Source: Lachnospiraceae bacterium (GTDB taxonomy: Bacteria; Bacillota; Clostridia; Lachnospirales; Lachnospiraceae). Taken from it: 55,420 nucleotides of DNA. The position numbers and the translations under genes were made by a program. The notes under the pieces were generated by a model. That model had not been told where the DNA came from, made no database searches, and worked only from the letters and a program-made list of their open reading frames with translations. Numbering within the stretch: the stretch's first letter is position 1; each line of letters begins with the position of its first letter. The DNA lies in contig CAJTBO010000032.1 of NCBI GenBank assembly GCA_910573755.1, positions 1 to 55,420 of the forward strand, written 5' to 3'. Shown one piece after another: positions 1 through 6,785 of this stretch.

Positions 1-73
1 TAGACCCAAATCTATGATAACATGGAGGTTTTATTTTTGGTACTTTAGGGATCGCTACTGCTCACTCTATTCT

Positions 74-90
74 CCCCAGCTCTGCTGGGG
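74..90. terminator. GC-rich hairpin downstream of small membrane protein gene
   Basis: CCCCAGC and GCTGGGG are separated by three bases just past the stop of the minus-strand gene that ends at 104. There is no clear T-run in either direction, so it may be a terminator stem or only a degraded one. Confidence 0.3.
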
Positions 91-103
91 GCTTAATGGA
101 CGT

Positions 104-391
104 TCAGTTAATGAATAGAGAAAGGATAACAATACCACACATAAGCACTATCCAAAAGTTGCTGATAACAGTTGACACAATATTTATCATGCTTCGGCTA
201 TCGCGGCTTTTAACGCATATGATAGAAAGTACCAGCCCCAAAAAAGCAAAGAAGATATTTACCACCGCCCAAATGGAACGTATATTGTTAGTCGGCACCA
301 TATTAAATAATGCGGGAACAAATGTTGCCAAAGGCAAAATGCTGACAATCAATACTGCCGCACTTAATTTTTGCAATCTTTTATTTTCCAT
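104..391 (-). CDS. Small three-helix membrane protein, function unknown
   Basis: A 95-residue protein with three hydrophobic segments (about residues 10-30, 40-60 and 74-93) joined by short polar turns, so a small integral membrane protein. The start is supported by a GAGG-type ribosome binding site ending about six bases upstream. That site lies inside the tail of the preceding minus-strand reading frame (395-577), which suggests the two were once translationally coupled. I do not recognise the family. Its base composition is AT-rich like the mobile debris to its right and unlike the GC-richer housekeeping genes further along. It could be a surviving cargo gene of the conjugative element. 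Confidence 0.6.
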   Translation of the reverse strand: MENKRLQKLSAAVLIVSILPLATFVPALFNMVPTNNIRSIWAVVNIFFAFLGLVLSIICVKSRDSRSMINIVSTVISNFWIVLMCGIVILSLFIN

Positions 392-394
392 AAC

Positions 395-577
395 TTACCT
401 CATTTCTTTTTTTCCAAAATGTATTACTGCCATTATAAGTACCAATACAAAAATCAAAATTGCACATGGTAAAAACGGGAACAGGTTAAAACCAGTGCTA
501 ACGCCCTTTGTCGTGAAATCATGCAGGGAGCAGGAAAGAGCCAGTCCGGGCGGCAAAATATACCGACCACTACGCAT
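395..577 (-). pseudogene. 5'-truncated small membrane protein fragment
   Basis: Only the C-terminal part looks like protein: a strong hydrophobic stretch (about residues 33-53) followed by a basic tail, ending four bases before the next gene's start. The N-terminal 30 residues run antisense through the serine-recombinase remnant at 550-666 and have no protein-like character. I infer that the gene's 5' part was lost at the junction near 530-550. No family is recognised. Confidence 0.45.
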
Positions 578-666
578 GGTCAGCGACCACTATCGGCTAC
601 ATACTGAAACGCCCGGAATATATGGGGCGCAAAGTACTGGGGAAAACCGTATGCGAGAACTACTGA
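550..666 (+). pseudogene. Serine recombinase fragment
   Basis: An open stretch without a start codon encodes an aromatic-W-S-x-T-T-I-G-x-I-L segment, then R-P-E-Y-M-G-R and G-K-T-V, ending in a stop at 664-666. This W..TTIG.IL...EYMGR pattern is characteristic of the middle part of large serine recombinases of Clostridial conjugative and mobilisable transposons. The catalytic N-terminal domain and the zinc-ribbon/coiled-coil C-terminal part are absent. It is a dead relic, and the strongest hint to what kind of integrase the lost element used. Confidence 0.6.
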
Positions 667-851
667 ATCCAACTCATTCCTATTTTTCAAAAATACTTTC
701 TTGTAAGAGCGATAGAAAAGAGAAATCTTGAATGATATAATGTGTATGGAGCAGAGTGTCGAAATACGGCAGAAAAACCGTTATTTTGCTGAATATAACA
801 TATCCGCAACCCAACGTTGACAATGTTCCATTCAGAAAAGATAGAAAGTTA

Positions 852-872
852 CAATCTAATCCGATAAGATTG
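852..872. promoter_or_regulatory. Inverted repeat upstream of XRE regulator, possible operator
   Basis: CAATCT and AGATTG are spaced by nine bases, 30 bp before the regulator's start codon and just downstream of a TTGACA-like hexamer at 818-823. The position suits autoregulation by the adjacent Cro/CI-type protein. This is inference from dyad and position only. Confidence 0.35.
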
Positions 873-902
873 ACCTATCAAAACAAACCAAGGAGGACAC
901 AT

Positions 903-1685
903 ATGACATTCGGAGAAAAATTGTTTAAGTTAAGAAAAGAAAAAGGGCTTTCACAGGAAGCACTTGCTGAACAAATTGGAACAACCAGACAGGCGATTAG
1001 CAAGTGGGAAAATAATCAAGGATTTCCGGAAACAGAAAAGTTGTTACAATTATCCAATATTTTTGAAACATCTATAGACTTTCTGTTGAAAGACGAGAAA
1101 TCCTCTAACACTGTAAACGAGAGAGGATATTATGTAAGCAAGGAAATGGCAACAGGATTTATCGCAAACCAGAAAAAAATATGTAGATATGTTGGTATAG
1201 GATTTATGTCGTGGGCATTGGCGGGAATTCCCTATGTCATGTTTACATCTAATTTGACATGGCGTTTTTTGGGAGTGGCAATTTTTATTATCATAGGCAT
1301 TAGTTCTTTTGTTTTAGGCTCATTTTCGGAACAAGAACAATATAAAGTCTTGAGAGAAGAACCTCTGATACTTGATTATGCGTATTTGCAAGAATTATCT
1401 AATGCGTATCAAGCAAAAAAGAGAATTTATGTTGCTATGTCCATTCCGAGTATTATTTTATTTATAGTTGGTATTCTGGCAATATCTTTAACTATGAGCG
1501 GCAAGTTTGGTTGGTCAGAGTACCATTCGTTTGTGTTTTTGGGACTGGCAATAGGACTTTTTGGATTTTGCTATTTTATTGGAGTTATGGGGGCTTACGA
1601 ATTGCTGATTAAAAATGAGCAATATTCTTCTTGCTTATCGTTTAAGATAAAACGAAAAATAAAAGATAAAATCAATAATCTTTAA
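903..1685 (+). CDS. XRE-family transcriptional regulator with C-terminal membrane domain
   Basis: A 260-residue protein. Residues 1-60 form a Cro/CI-type helix-turn-helix: a TFGEKLFKLRKEKGLSQEAL start, T-T-R-Q-A-I-S-K-W-E recognition helix and E-T-E-K-L-L-Q-L-S turn. From about residue 90 the protein carries two pairs of hydrophobic helices (about 95-138 and 172-230), so it is a membrane-anchored DNA-binding protein. The ATG at 903 is chosen because AGGAGG (891-896) sits six bases before it; an in-frame ATG at 756 lacks this. Such HTH plus transmembrane regulators often sense membrane stress or antimicrobials; the ligand here is unknown. It is the only intact-looking gene within the conjugative-element remnant. 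Confidence 0.8.
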   Translation: MTFGEKLFKLRKEKGLSQEALAEQIGTTRQAISKWENNQGFPETEKLLQLSNIFETSIDFLLKDEKSSNTVNERGYYVSKEMATGFIANQKKICRYVGIGFMSWALAGIPYVMFTSNLTWRFLGVAIFIIIGISSFVLGSFSEQEQYKVLREEPLILDYAYLQELSNAYQAKKRIYVAMSIPSIILFIVGILAISLTMSGKFGWSEYHSFVFLGLAIGLFGFCYFIGVMGAYELLIKNEQYSSCLSFKIKRKIKDKINNL

Positions 1686-1824
1686 TATCGTGTTACCGTT
1701 GACGGCTTCATTCAGTTTTACTGGCGGATAATCAAGGGCAACAGCTTGCGCTGCAGCCCCTTTAGATTATAAACGCAACCGTAAACCAAGCACAGCCCCA
1801 TGTGGGAGAAAGGGGGAAATTTCT

Positions 1825-2061
1825 ATGGATTGCACAGAAGCATACAAGGAACACATCATGTATTCTTTCAACGGTTTCTGCAAAGTCGTCATACGCTATG
1901 CCGCTATCAACGCATGGTGCGACAGGAACAGGCGGCGGCAAAGAGAAATATCCTATGAATACCTCACAGAAGAAAAATTCTACCCTCTAAGCACATCAGA
2001 CGAATTTCTCAAATCACCCTACGAACAATACCCCATTACGATATGCGGTAACCGATTGATA
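1825..2061 (+). pseudogene. Truncated sigma-like regulator of a conjugative transposon
   Basis: About 79 codons resemble the N-terminal half of the short sigma-70-like proteins encoded by Clostridial conjugative elements: a FNGFCKxVIR-AAI-A segment, an R-R-R-Q-R-EIS-YEYL block and an STSDEF..PYEQYPITI block. After ITICG the conserved frame is lost. The missing half would carry the region-4 helix-turn-helix, so this cannot be a working factor. The ATG is at 1825, and a GGGGGAAAT stretch precedes it. A further short relic frame lies at 1686-1773, between the XRE gene and this fragment. Confidence 0.55.
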
Positions 2062-2089
2062 AGAAGATACACTTTTTCTTGTTCCCTAC

Positions 2090-2200
2090 TTGACATCACC
2101 AAAAGGCACAATCCTCATAGAGTGCGGGAAGCTGCTACACAAGGGCGGCTATAAGATAAAAGTGCTGAACACTATCAATTTCAAAAAGTCCATGCACTAC
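2090..2200 (+). pseudogene. VirD4/TraG coupling protein fragment
   Basis: About 37 codons reading PKGTI-IECGKLL-GGYKIKVLNTINFKKSMHY match the conserved segment after the Walker A region of TraG/VirD4-type conjugal coupling ATPases (the D/S-PKGEI...GYKI-V-N-I pattern). The Walker A and B motifs themselves are gone. The frame runs without interruption into a topoisomerase III fragment, so a deletion has fused two distant genes of the element. Confidence 0.6.
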
Positions 2201-2486
2201 AAGAACCTTGTCGCCGTCCTGCCCGACACCCTCACAAGCCCGAAGCTGACCGCTGAATGGGAAAACGCTCTGACGGAGATTGCAAAAGGAGCTGACCGCT
2301 TCCATTGCCGCCGCTTTACTTAGCAAAGGCAGGACAGCCATGAAAGGCTTGTATTCCGAGAAAACGGGCAAGACCTATGACGCTGACGTTCTGCTTGCAG
2401 ACACGGGAGAAAAGTATGTCAATTACAAAATCGAATTGAAGCAGACCAAGAAGCCAAAACCCAAAATCAAGAACCTATCTTCTGCA
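2201..2486 (+). pseudogene. DNA topoisomerase III C-terminal fragment, frameshifted
   Basis: The stretch encodes VLPDTLTSPKLTAEWENAL, a conserved run near the end of the catalytic domain of conjugative-element TopB proteins. A second deletion near 2291 shifts the frame. The continuation in the next frame, ALLSKGRT-MKGLYSEKTGKTYDA and LLADTG-KYVN, is the typical TopB tail and ends among lysines at 2486. The active-site tyrosine domain is missing, so it is a relic. Confidence 0.65.
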
Positions 2487-2491
2487 CAGTT

Positions 2492-2791
2492 TCATTTATG
2501 GTGGTGCCAAGTGTGCGGGCATGGAGGTTTAGAAAATAAGTCCCACATAAAAAATACGTTTTTGTTCTCTCTCAAAAATGCCGCGGCATCTTCCATACGA
2601 CATTCTTTTTTCCACTTTTTATTATCTTGTAAACAGTCCCATAAATACCCATCGTAATAGAAACTGTCTATATCTTGGATTAAAGTTGCAATATGCTTTT
2701 GATAATGTTCACTTGTTGTGTCAACGAATTTCCGGATAAAGGCTTTACGCAAAGCAACTGCCTGTTCAGTTGGTAATACTTCAAATTCCAT
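2492..2791 (-). CDS. Hypothetical protein, probably truncated
   Basis: A 99-residue product starting at the ATG at 2791, which a GGGAGTG-type ribosome binding site precedes by about seven bases. The first 80 residues look like a genuine soluble, charged protein rich in aromatic residues (Q-D-I-D-S-F-Y-Y-D-G-Y-L-W-D). The last 15, rich in Pro, Cys and His, run into the relic DNA at 2490-2530 and look like read-through past a deletion point. The frame is also open upstream of the ATG with no convincing start. I recognise no family. It may be a truncated cargo gene of the conjugative element. Confidence 0.4.
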   Translation of the reverse strand: MEFEVLPTEQAVALRKAFIRKFVDTTSEHYQKHIATLIQDIDSFYYDGYLWDCLQDNKKWKKECRMEDAAAFLRENKNVFFMWDLFSKPPCPHTWHHHK

Positions 2792-3013
2792 ATTATGACA
2801 CTCCCGATAATTGAAAAGTTCTGAAATCATTTTAGCAGAAAGGCCGCCGACCAACAAGGTGAAATAGTAGTTGAATAGCAGAGTGGCCATCAACACAATA
2901 TTTTGAAATACAATGCCTCTTTGGGAGAAAATGTCCCAAAGCCGGGCGGTACTTTTCACAGTGCCGCCCCCTTTTCACGCCCGGCGTCATCCTTACCGGT
3001 AAACCGGAAACTG

Positions 3014-3139
3014 TCAACCTAAAACTTCCATACCTTTTTGAACGTATGCTAAATATAAAAGACCCGGCACACTGTCAAAGTGTGAGATTGCATCGGCGTC
3101 GGCAATACATAATTCTTCAAGGCTGTTTTTTCCGAACTG
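3014..3139 (-). pseudogene. HD-domain hydrolase C-terminal fragment
   Basis: The stretch encodes SLEELCIADADAISHFDSVP followed by a hydrophobic G-L-L-Y-L-A-Y segment. The I-x-x-A-D-A-x-x-H-F-D pattern is the second metal-binding aspartate region of HD phosphohydrolases. The first H...HD motif is not found in any frame upstream, so only the tail remains. The stop is at 3014-3016. Confidence 0.5.
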
Positions 3140-3286
3140 ACACTGCCGTACTGAATGACATGGCGAAAGCAGTTTACGTCCATATGCCGAACACTTCAAA
3201 CGGACACAGGAAACAGCAGATTGACACATCCTATGACCTTGTGGGAATACTCCCTGCGTCCTGCTGAACGACTTACAAAACGGGCT

Positions 3287-4399
3287 CTATATCAGCTGCC
3301 TTCCCGCGCCCATCATCTTCCCGAGCTGCTCCACGATCCCGGCGCTGCCGTTTACGGAGATCTCGCCCACCTTTTCGCAGATCTTCTCCAGATACTCCAG
3401 TTCCTTCAATTTATAGAGGGTCGCGTTCTCCTCCATCAGCTTCGCCGTGTTGAGAAGGGATCTGGTGGACGCCACCTCCTCTCTTCTCGAGATCACATTT
3501 GCCTGTGCCGTTTTCTCCGCCACAAGGACGCAGTTCATGATCTCCCGGATCTCCCCGGGCAGAATGATATCCTTGATTCCCGCTGTCAGGAAATTGACGC
3601 AGAACATCTCCTCCCACTCCTTCAGCGCGCCGAAAATCTCCTTTGAGATCTGTTCTTTCGCCTCCAGTATCTCATCCAGTTTGTAATTTCCCACAACTTC
3701 CCGGATGGCAAGCTGTACCGCGGGATAAAGCTGCCCCTTCAGATCGGAGATCCTCGAGACAAACTCCACCGCATCCCGCACTTTATACATACACGCCACG
3801 TTCATCCGGATACCGATCTTATCCTTTGTCAGAATCTCCTGACCCACGATATCCAGTTCCTTCTGTTTCATATCGATGACCAGAGATGTCACCGCGTGGT
3901 TGTAATTCCAGAAGCGGTACACGCCTCTGTCAAGCGGTTTTTGCAGCACATTGTCATAATAGATCAGGCCCGTTTCACCCTCTCCTACCCGCACTTCCGT
4001 GTAGAACTGCTTCGGGAGTATCGCAAGCATCTGTCTTGTGATCTCCGCACCCATCACGGTCTTTTCCATCGAAAATACTTTTAATTCAAACCGGTCGAAT
4101 ACATTCCAGAAAATATATTCTTTCCGGCTTGCAAAGGAAGCCAGCTTTCCGTTTTTGTACAGAAATCCCACCGAGCCGTCCGGTATCTCCATATGTACGG
4201 AAGCCTCCAGAAACGCCGGGTCCTTTGAAAGTACCTGATAGGGAATCTCCGTATAATTCATCTCTCCCGACATCTCCTTTACTGCCACCGTATAACCTGC
4301 CATATTGGAAAAATGATAGACTCCCGATCTGATCATTTTCTGAAACACGCCGTTCTTTAATACAAATCCTGCCTGATTATCTTTGATAATATATTTCAT
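3287..4399 (-). CDS. Slipin family protein (SPFH/band-7 domain)
   Basis: A 370-residue protein with an SPFH/band-7 core: the V-I-D-M-K-Q-K-E-L-D...G-Q-E-I-L-T-K-D block, an A-V-Q-L-A-I-R-E-V-V-G block and a C-terminal A-E-K-T-A-Q-A-N-V-I-S-R-R-E-E helix predicted to oligomerise. Unlike classical slipins it lacks an obvious N-terminal membrane hairpin and instead has two repeated beta-rich segments (about 1-110 and 130-190) before the SPFH core. The start is at 4399, where AGGGAGG lies seven bases upstream; a start at 4438 has no such site. It is transcribed in the same direction as rtcB and lies downstream of the tRNA-like RNA. Slipins recur next to RtcB in bacterial RNA-repair operons, so a role in that system, perhaps as a scaffold, is likely. 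Confidence 0.8.
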   Translation of the reverse strand: MKYIIKDNQAGFVLKNGVFQKMIRSGVYHFSNMAGYTVAVKEMSGEMNYTEIPYQVLSKDPAFLEASVHMEIPDGSVGFLYKNGKLASFASRKEYIFWNVFDRFELKVFSMEKTVMGAEITRQMLAILPKQFYTEVRVGEGETGLIYYDNVLQKPLDRGVYRFWNYNHAVTSLVIDMKQKELDIVGQEILTKDKIGIRMNVACMYKVRDAVEFVSRISDLKGQLYPAVQLAIREVVGNYKLDEILEAKEQISKEIFGALKEWEEMFCVNFLTAGIKDIILPGEIREIMNCVLVAEKTAQANVISRREEVASTRSLLNTAKLMEENATLYKLKELEYLEKICEKVGEISVNGSAGIVEQLGKMMGAGRQLI

Positions 4400-4878
4400 A
4401 ACAATACCTCCCTGTATGATTTTTATCCTGTTTTCCATAAGCCGGCAAATCCTCCCTGAACCGGTGGGAAATTGTCCGTCCTGCCGCTTAAACCGTGTCC
4501 GTATGGTTCCTGCAAGATCTGAATAATATTGTATCCCTCATTCATCCGCCTGATGCGGAAGATCCGTTCAGCAGGACTTTCAGGGAAAGGACAGGCTGCC
4601 TCCGATACTTTTTCTTATCCCGCAGATCCGCGCTCTCTCAGACAGGAGCTTTGGGACAAAATGCGTCCGGCTGCACCTGTTGCCCGGCTTTACCCGATCA
4701 CCGTTACCGGTTCTGTATCACCGGATAAACGGGACCGCTCTGCCGCGCGCCTGATGCCGCGGATCTTTGTTCCTGAAAAAATATCCTCTGCAGACTGCTG
4801 TTTCGCCGTCCATCCTGCGGTATCCCGGATCTTCAGGCAAAAGACGGACCGGCACAAGCTGCGCTTACGCCTGAAATC
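4400..4878. other. Intergenic stretch between slipin gene and tRNA-like RNA
   Basis: About 480 bases without a convincing gene; open frames here show no protein-like composition or ribosome binding site. It may be transcribed as the leader linking the tRNA-like RNA to the slipin gene. A GATACAAT -10-like sequence (minus strand, about 4529-4536) could be a separate slipin promoter, but no good -35 element accompanies it. Confidence 0.4.
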
Positions 4879-5024
4879 AGGATAACAACATAGGTTTTGC
4901 GGATTCGAACCGCAGACTTGACAGGTCTTTCCATTTGTTGTGCGCTCTACCAACTGAGCTACCGTTTACACGAGGGGGATTTGAACCTCCCGACAACACA
5001 ATCCTTTCTTAACACCACGTTAAG
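4879..5024 (-). ncRNA. Y RNA-like, circularly permuted tRNA mimic
   Basis: Read on the minus strand, the order is: 5' half of a helix TTGTG (5001-4997), six bases, a T-arm with GGAGG-TTCAAAT-CCCCC (4990-4974), a 14-base acceptor-like linker able to form TCG/CGG (4973-4960, ending in the usual TA), a D-arm GCTCAGTTGGTAGAGC (4959-4944), one base, then CACAA (4942-4938), which pairs perfectly with TTGTG. This is tRNA topology opened at the anticodon stem and closed at the acceptor, as known for bacterial Y RNAs such as YrlA. A second T-arm-like hairpin TGCGG-TTCGAAT-CCGCA follows (4914-4898), and AGGA/TCCT can close the whole. A 6-bp hairpin (5024-5008) precedes it. No canonical tRNA fits, because the 5' acceptor partner is missing. 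It lies between rtcB and the slipin gene on the same strand. Confidence 0.7.
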
Positions 5025-5072
5025 CTCTATGAAATATTTATGGTATACCGGACAGTACGCTGCCGGCACCGC

Positions 5073-5099
5073 CGGGCAGGAAGTATCTTCCGATGCCCG
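5073..5099 (-). other. Strong bulged hairpin between rtcB and the tRNA-like RNA
   Basis: CGGGCA, a two-base bulge, GGAAG, a three-base loop, CTTCC and TGCCCG form an 11-bp stem. There is no T-run after it, so it is not a typical terminator. It may be a processing site that separates the rtcB message from the structured RNA, or the 5' domain of that RNA. Confidence 0.45.
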
Positions 5100-5182
5100 C
5101 GCTCTATAAATTATTTCCTCATTTAAGTTACAGTGCCTTCCAGGCTTCGCTTCACACCGCAAAGTCCCGGACAGGCTGTTTT

Positions 5183-6421
5183 TCATCCCTTCACGACGCC
5201 CACCGTCCTCAGTTTCCTTACGGGCGTGACCATATCCTGCTGCTGTGCCATGACCAGATCGATATCCTTATAGGCAAACCGGCATTCCTCCGCCACATCG
5301 TTTTTCTTCCGCTTTCCCAGCACAACATCCTGCTCCTTTAAATCCACCATGACCTGTTCCGTGCTGAACGCCTTCATGGCGCCTGATCTGGAATAACGCC
5401 TGCCTGCGCCGTGGGAAGAGGTGCAGAAGGATTCTCTATTCCCCCTGCCTTCCACCACATAGCTGTAAGATCCCATAGCGCCCGGTATCACAGCCATCTC
5501 GCCCTCTCTCACTCTGGTGGCTCCTTTTCTGTGTACCCACACATTGGCGTCATAATGGTTTTCCAGCGCCGCATAATTGTGGTGACAGTTGATCTCCGTG
5601 CCGAATTCCACACTGAGCCCCGTATGCTTCCCGATCAGCTCCTTCACCACCCCGCAGGTTTTATCCAGCATACGGGCACGATTTTCAAAAGCATAATCCA
5701 GAGCAAGGTTCATCCAGTTGATATACTGCTGCCCCTCTCTGGAAGAGACAGGCAGAAACGCCAGATGATATTCCTCTTTTACCTCGCTGTACCATCTCCT
5801 GTTCAGTTCCCTTGCTTTCTGATGGAAGTGGTCGCAGATCGCTTTCCCGAGATGACGGCTGCCGGAATGGATCATAATGCAGAGAAACCCCTGCTGATCC
5901 TCCTGCAGCTCAATAAAATGATTGCCGCCTCCCAGACTTCCCACCTGAAAATATCCGTCGTCGATCAGTTCTGTTAGTTCCGCATTCTCCGCATACTTTT
6001 CCATCTCCCTCTTTGCTAAGTCAAGCACCTTTGACTCCTGGGGAACCCTGTAGCGCTCCGTATTTAACGGGATGCCCCTCATAATGCCCCCGATCATCGC
6101 CTGCACCAGAGAACCGTTCCCGGTCTGGATTTTCCGGATGTCCTCCACCCGGATATTGGTTGAAACAAAATCCATGCCGCAGCCGATATCGACTCCTACC
6201 GCATTGGGAATGATCACGTCCTTCGCGGCGATCACCCCGCCGATGGGCATCCCCTTCCCCGTATGTGTGTCCGGCATCAGGCACACCCATTTATGTAAAA
6301 AGGGAAGCTGCGACAGATGATACGCCTGCTCCAGACAGCTTTCTTCCAGACAGCCCTCATCCTCCAGCCATATTTTGATCGGAACTTTTGTTTTTTCATT
6401 ACATATGACAAACATATTCAC
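5183..6421 (-). CDS. rtcB: RNA-splicing ligase RtcB
   Basis: A 412-residue RtcB. It joins RNA ends carrying 2',3'-cyclic phosphate or 3'-phosphate to 5'-OH ends with GTP and Mn2+. Visible motifs are DTHTGKG (51-57), the metal-binding cysteine in V-G-V-D-I-G-C-G-M (Cys81), G-G-G-N-H-F-I-E (His168), I-H-S-G-S-R-H-L-G (His185, His190), N-C-H-H-N-Y (280-281), G-A-M-G-S-Y-S-Y and the S-S-H-G-A-G-R-R block (about 335-342) where the guanylylated histidine lies. All key residues are present and the length is normal for the short bacterial form. The start is GTG at 6421 or ATG at 6415; both follow AAAGGA. No rtcA cyclase is adjacent. The neighbours are a tRNA-like RNA and a slipin downstream and two WYL regulators divergently upstream. 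Confidence 0.95.
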   Translation of the reverse strand: MNMFVICNEKTKVPIKIWLEDEGCLEESCLEQAYHLSQLPFLHKWVCLMPDTHTGKGMPIGGVIAAKDVIIPNAVGVDIGCGMDFVSTNIRVEDIRKIQTGNGSLVQAMIGGIMRGIPLNTERYRVPQESKVLDLAKREMEKYAENAELTELIDDGYFQVGSLGGGNHFIELQEDQQGFLCIMIHSGSRHLGKAICDHFHQKARELNRRWYSEVKEEYHLAFLPVSSREGQQYINWMNLALDYAFENRARMLDKTCGVVKELIGKHTGLSVEFGTEINCHHNYAALENHYDANVWVHRKGATRVREGEMAVIPGAMGSYSYVVEGRGNRESFCTSSHGAGRRYSRSGAMKAFSTEQVMVDLKEQDVVLGKRKKNDVAEECRFAYKDIDLVMAQQQDMVTPVRKLRTVGVVKG

Positions 6422-6481
6422 CCCATCCTTTCCTCTCCTGCCGTACCCGAAATCCCAAAAACATCCTTCCTGTTATCGGGC

Positions 6482-6643
6482 TTACGGTATATAACAGTTC
6501 AGCCTTCGGCTTCACTGTTACGGAATCCGCCTATTCCGGATTGCCTTCGGCGATAGGCAGTTTCCCTTCCGGCTCAATTTACTGATTACCACGGACTTTG
6601 CAGTAAATGTAAAATCGTGAACTGAACTGTTATTACGGTATAT
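6482..6643. mobile_element. Short inverted-repeat element (MITE-like) with target duplication
   Basis: TAACAGTTCAG (6492-6502) and its complement CTGAACTGTTA (6622-6632) bound about 140 bp of non-coding DNA containing internal palindromes. The 11-mer TTACGGTATAT occurs directly at 6482-6492 and again at 6633-6643, as expected for a target-site duplication. There is no coding capacity. A second sequence with the same left end is at 52139. The element lies between the divergent rtcB and WYL genes. Confidence 0.65.
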
Positions 6644-6697
6644 CCCGTACTTCTTTCTGATATATTGCATTATAAGAAATATTTTCCAGGGAATCAT

Positions 6698-6726
6698 TTC
6701 AAAAAAGTTGCGAGGTATGCTATAAT
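6698..6726 (+). promoter_or_regulatory. Promoter of the WYL regulator pair
   Basis: TTCAAA (6698-6703), a 17-base spacer and TATAAT (6721-6726) preceded by TG at the extended -10 position. It lies 60 bp before the first WYL gene. Confidence 0.6.
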
Positions 6727-6785
6727 ATTAGAAATATTATGTCGGTCATATTATATCGGCGCCGGATGCGGCATGGAGACCAGAA

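Larger units (their letters stand above)
550..3230. mobile_element. Decayed integrative conjugative element (composite of relics)
   Basis: Fragments of serine recombinase, sigma-like factor, VirD4/TraG coupling protein, topoisomerase III tail and HD hydrolase lie within 2.7 kb in the order of a deleted conjugative transposon. Several are joined by internal deletions. No relaxase, VirB4 or complete integrase is present, so it cannot move by itself. Its ends are not visible. Confidence 0.6.

Noticed and set aside
2090-2323. A genuine 77-residue gene
   Set aside because: It is a chimera of two relics (coupling protein and topoisomerase III) joined by a deletion, with a nonsense tail after a further deletion.
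4529-4885. 118-codon open frame between the slipin gene and the tRNA-like RNA
   Set aside because: No ribosome binding site, Arg/Ser/Pro-rich composition typical of an antisense or random frame, and it runs into the structured RNA region.
4886-4975. A canonical tRNA gene on the minus strand (D-arm followed by T-arm)
   Set aside because: Reading D-arm, AGAC-CTGTCAA-GTCT and second T-arm as a linear tRNA gives no matching 5' acceptor strand, too many bases between D-arm and anticodon stem, and no variable loop. The permuted tRNA-mimic reading uses perfect pairing instead.
5411-5977. Long plus-strand frame opposite rtcB
   Set aside because: It is antisense to the conserved RtcB catalytic region and has no protein-like features; the same holds for other long antisense frames in the GC-richer genes.
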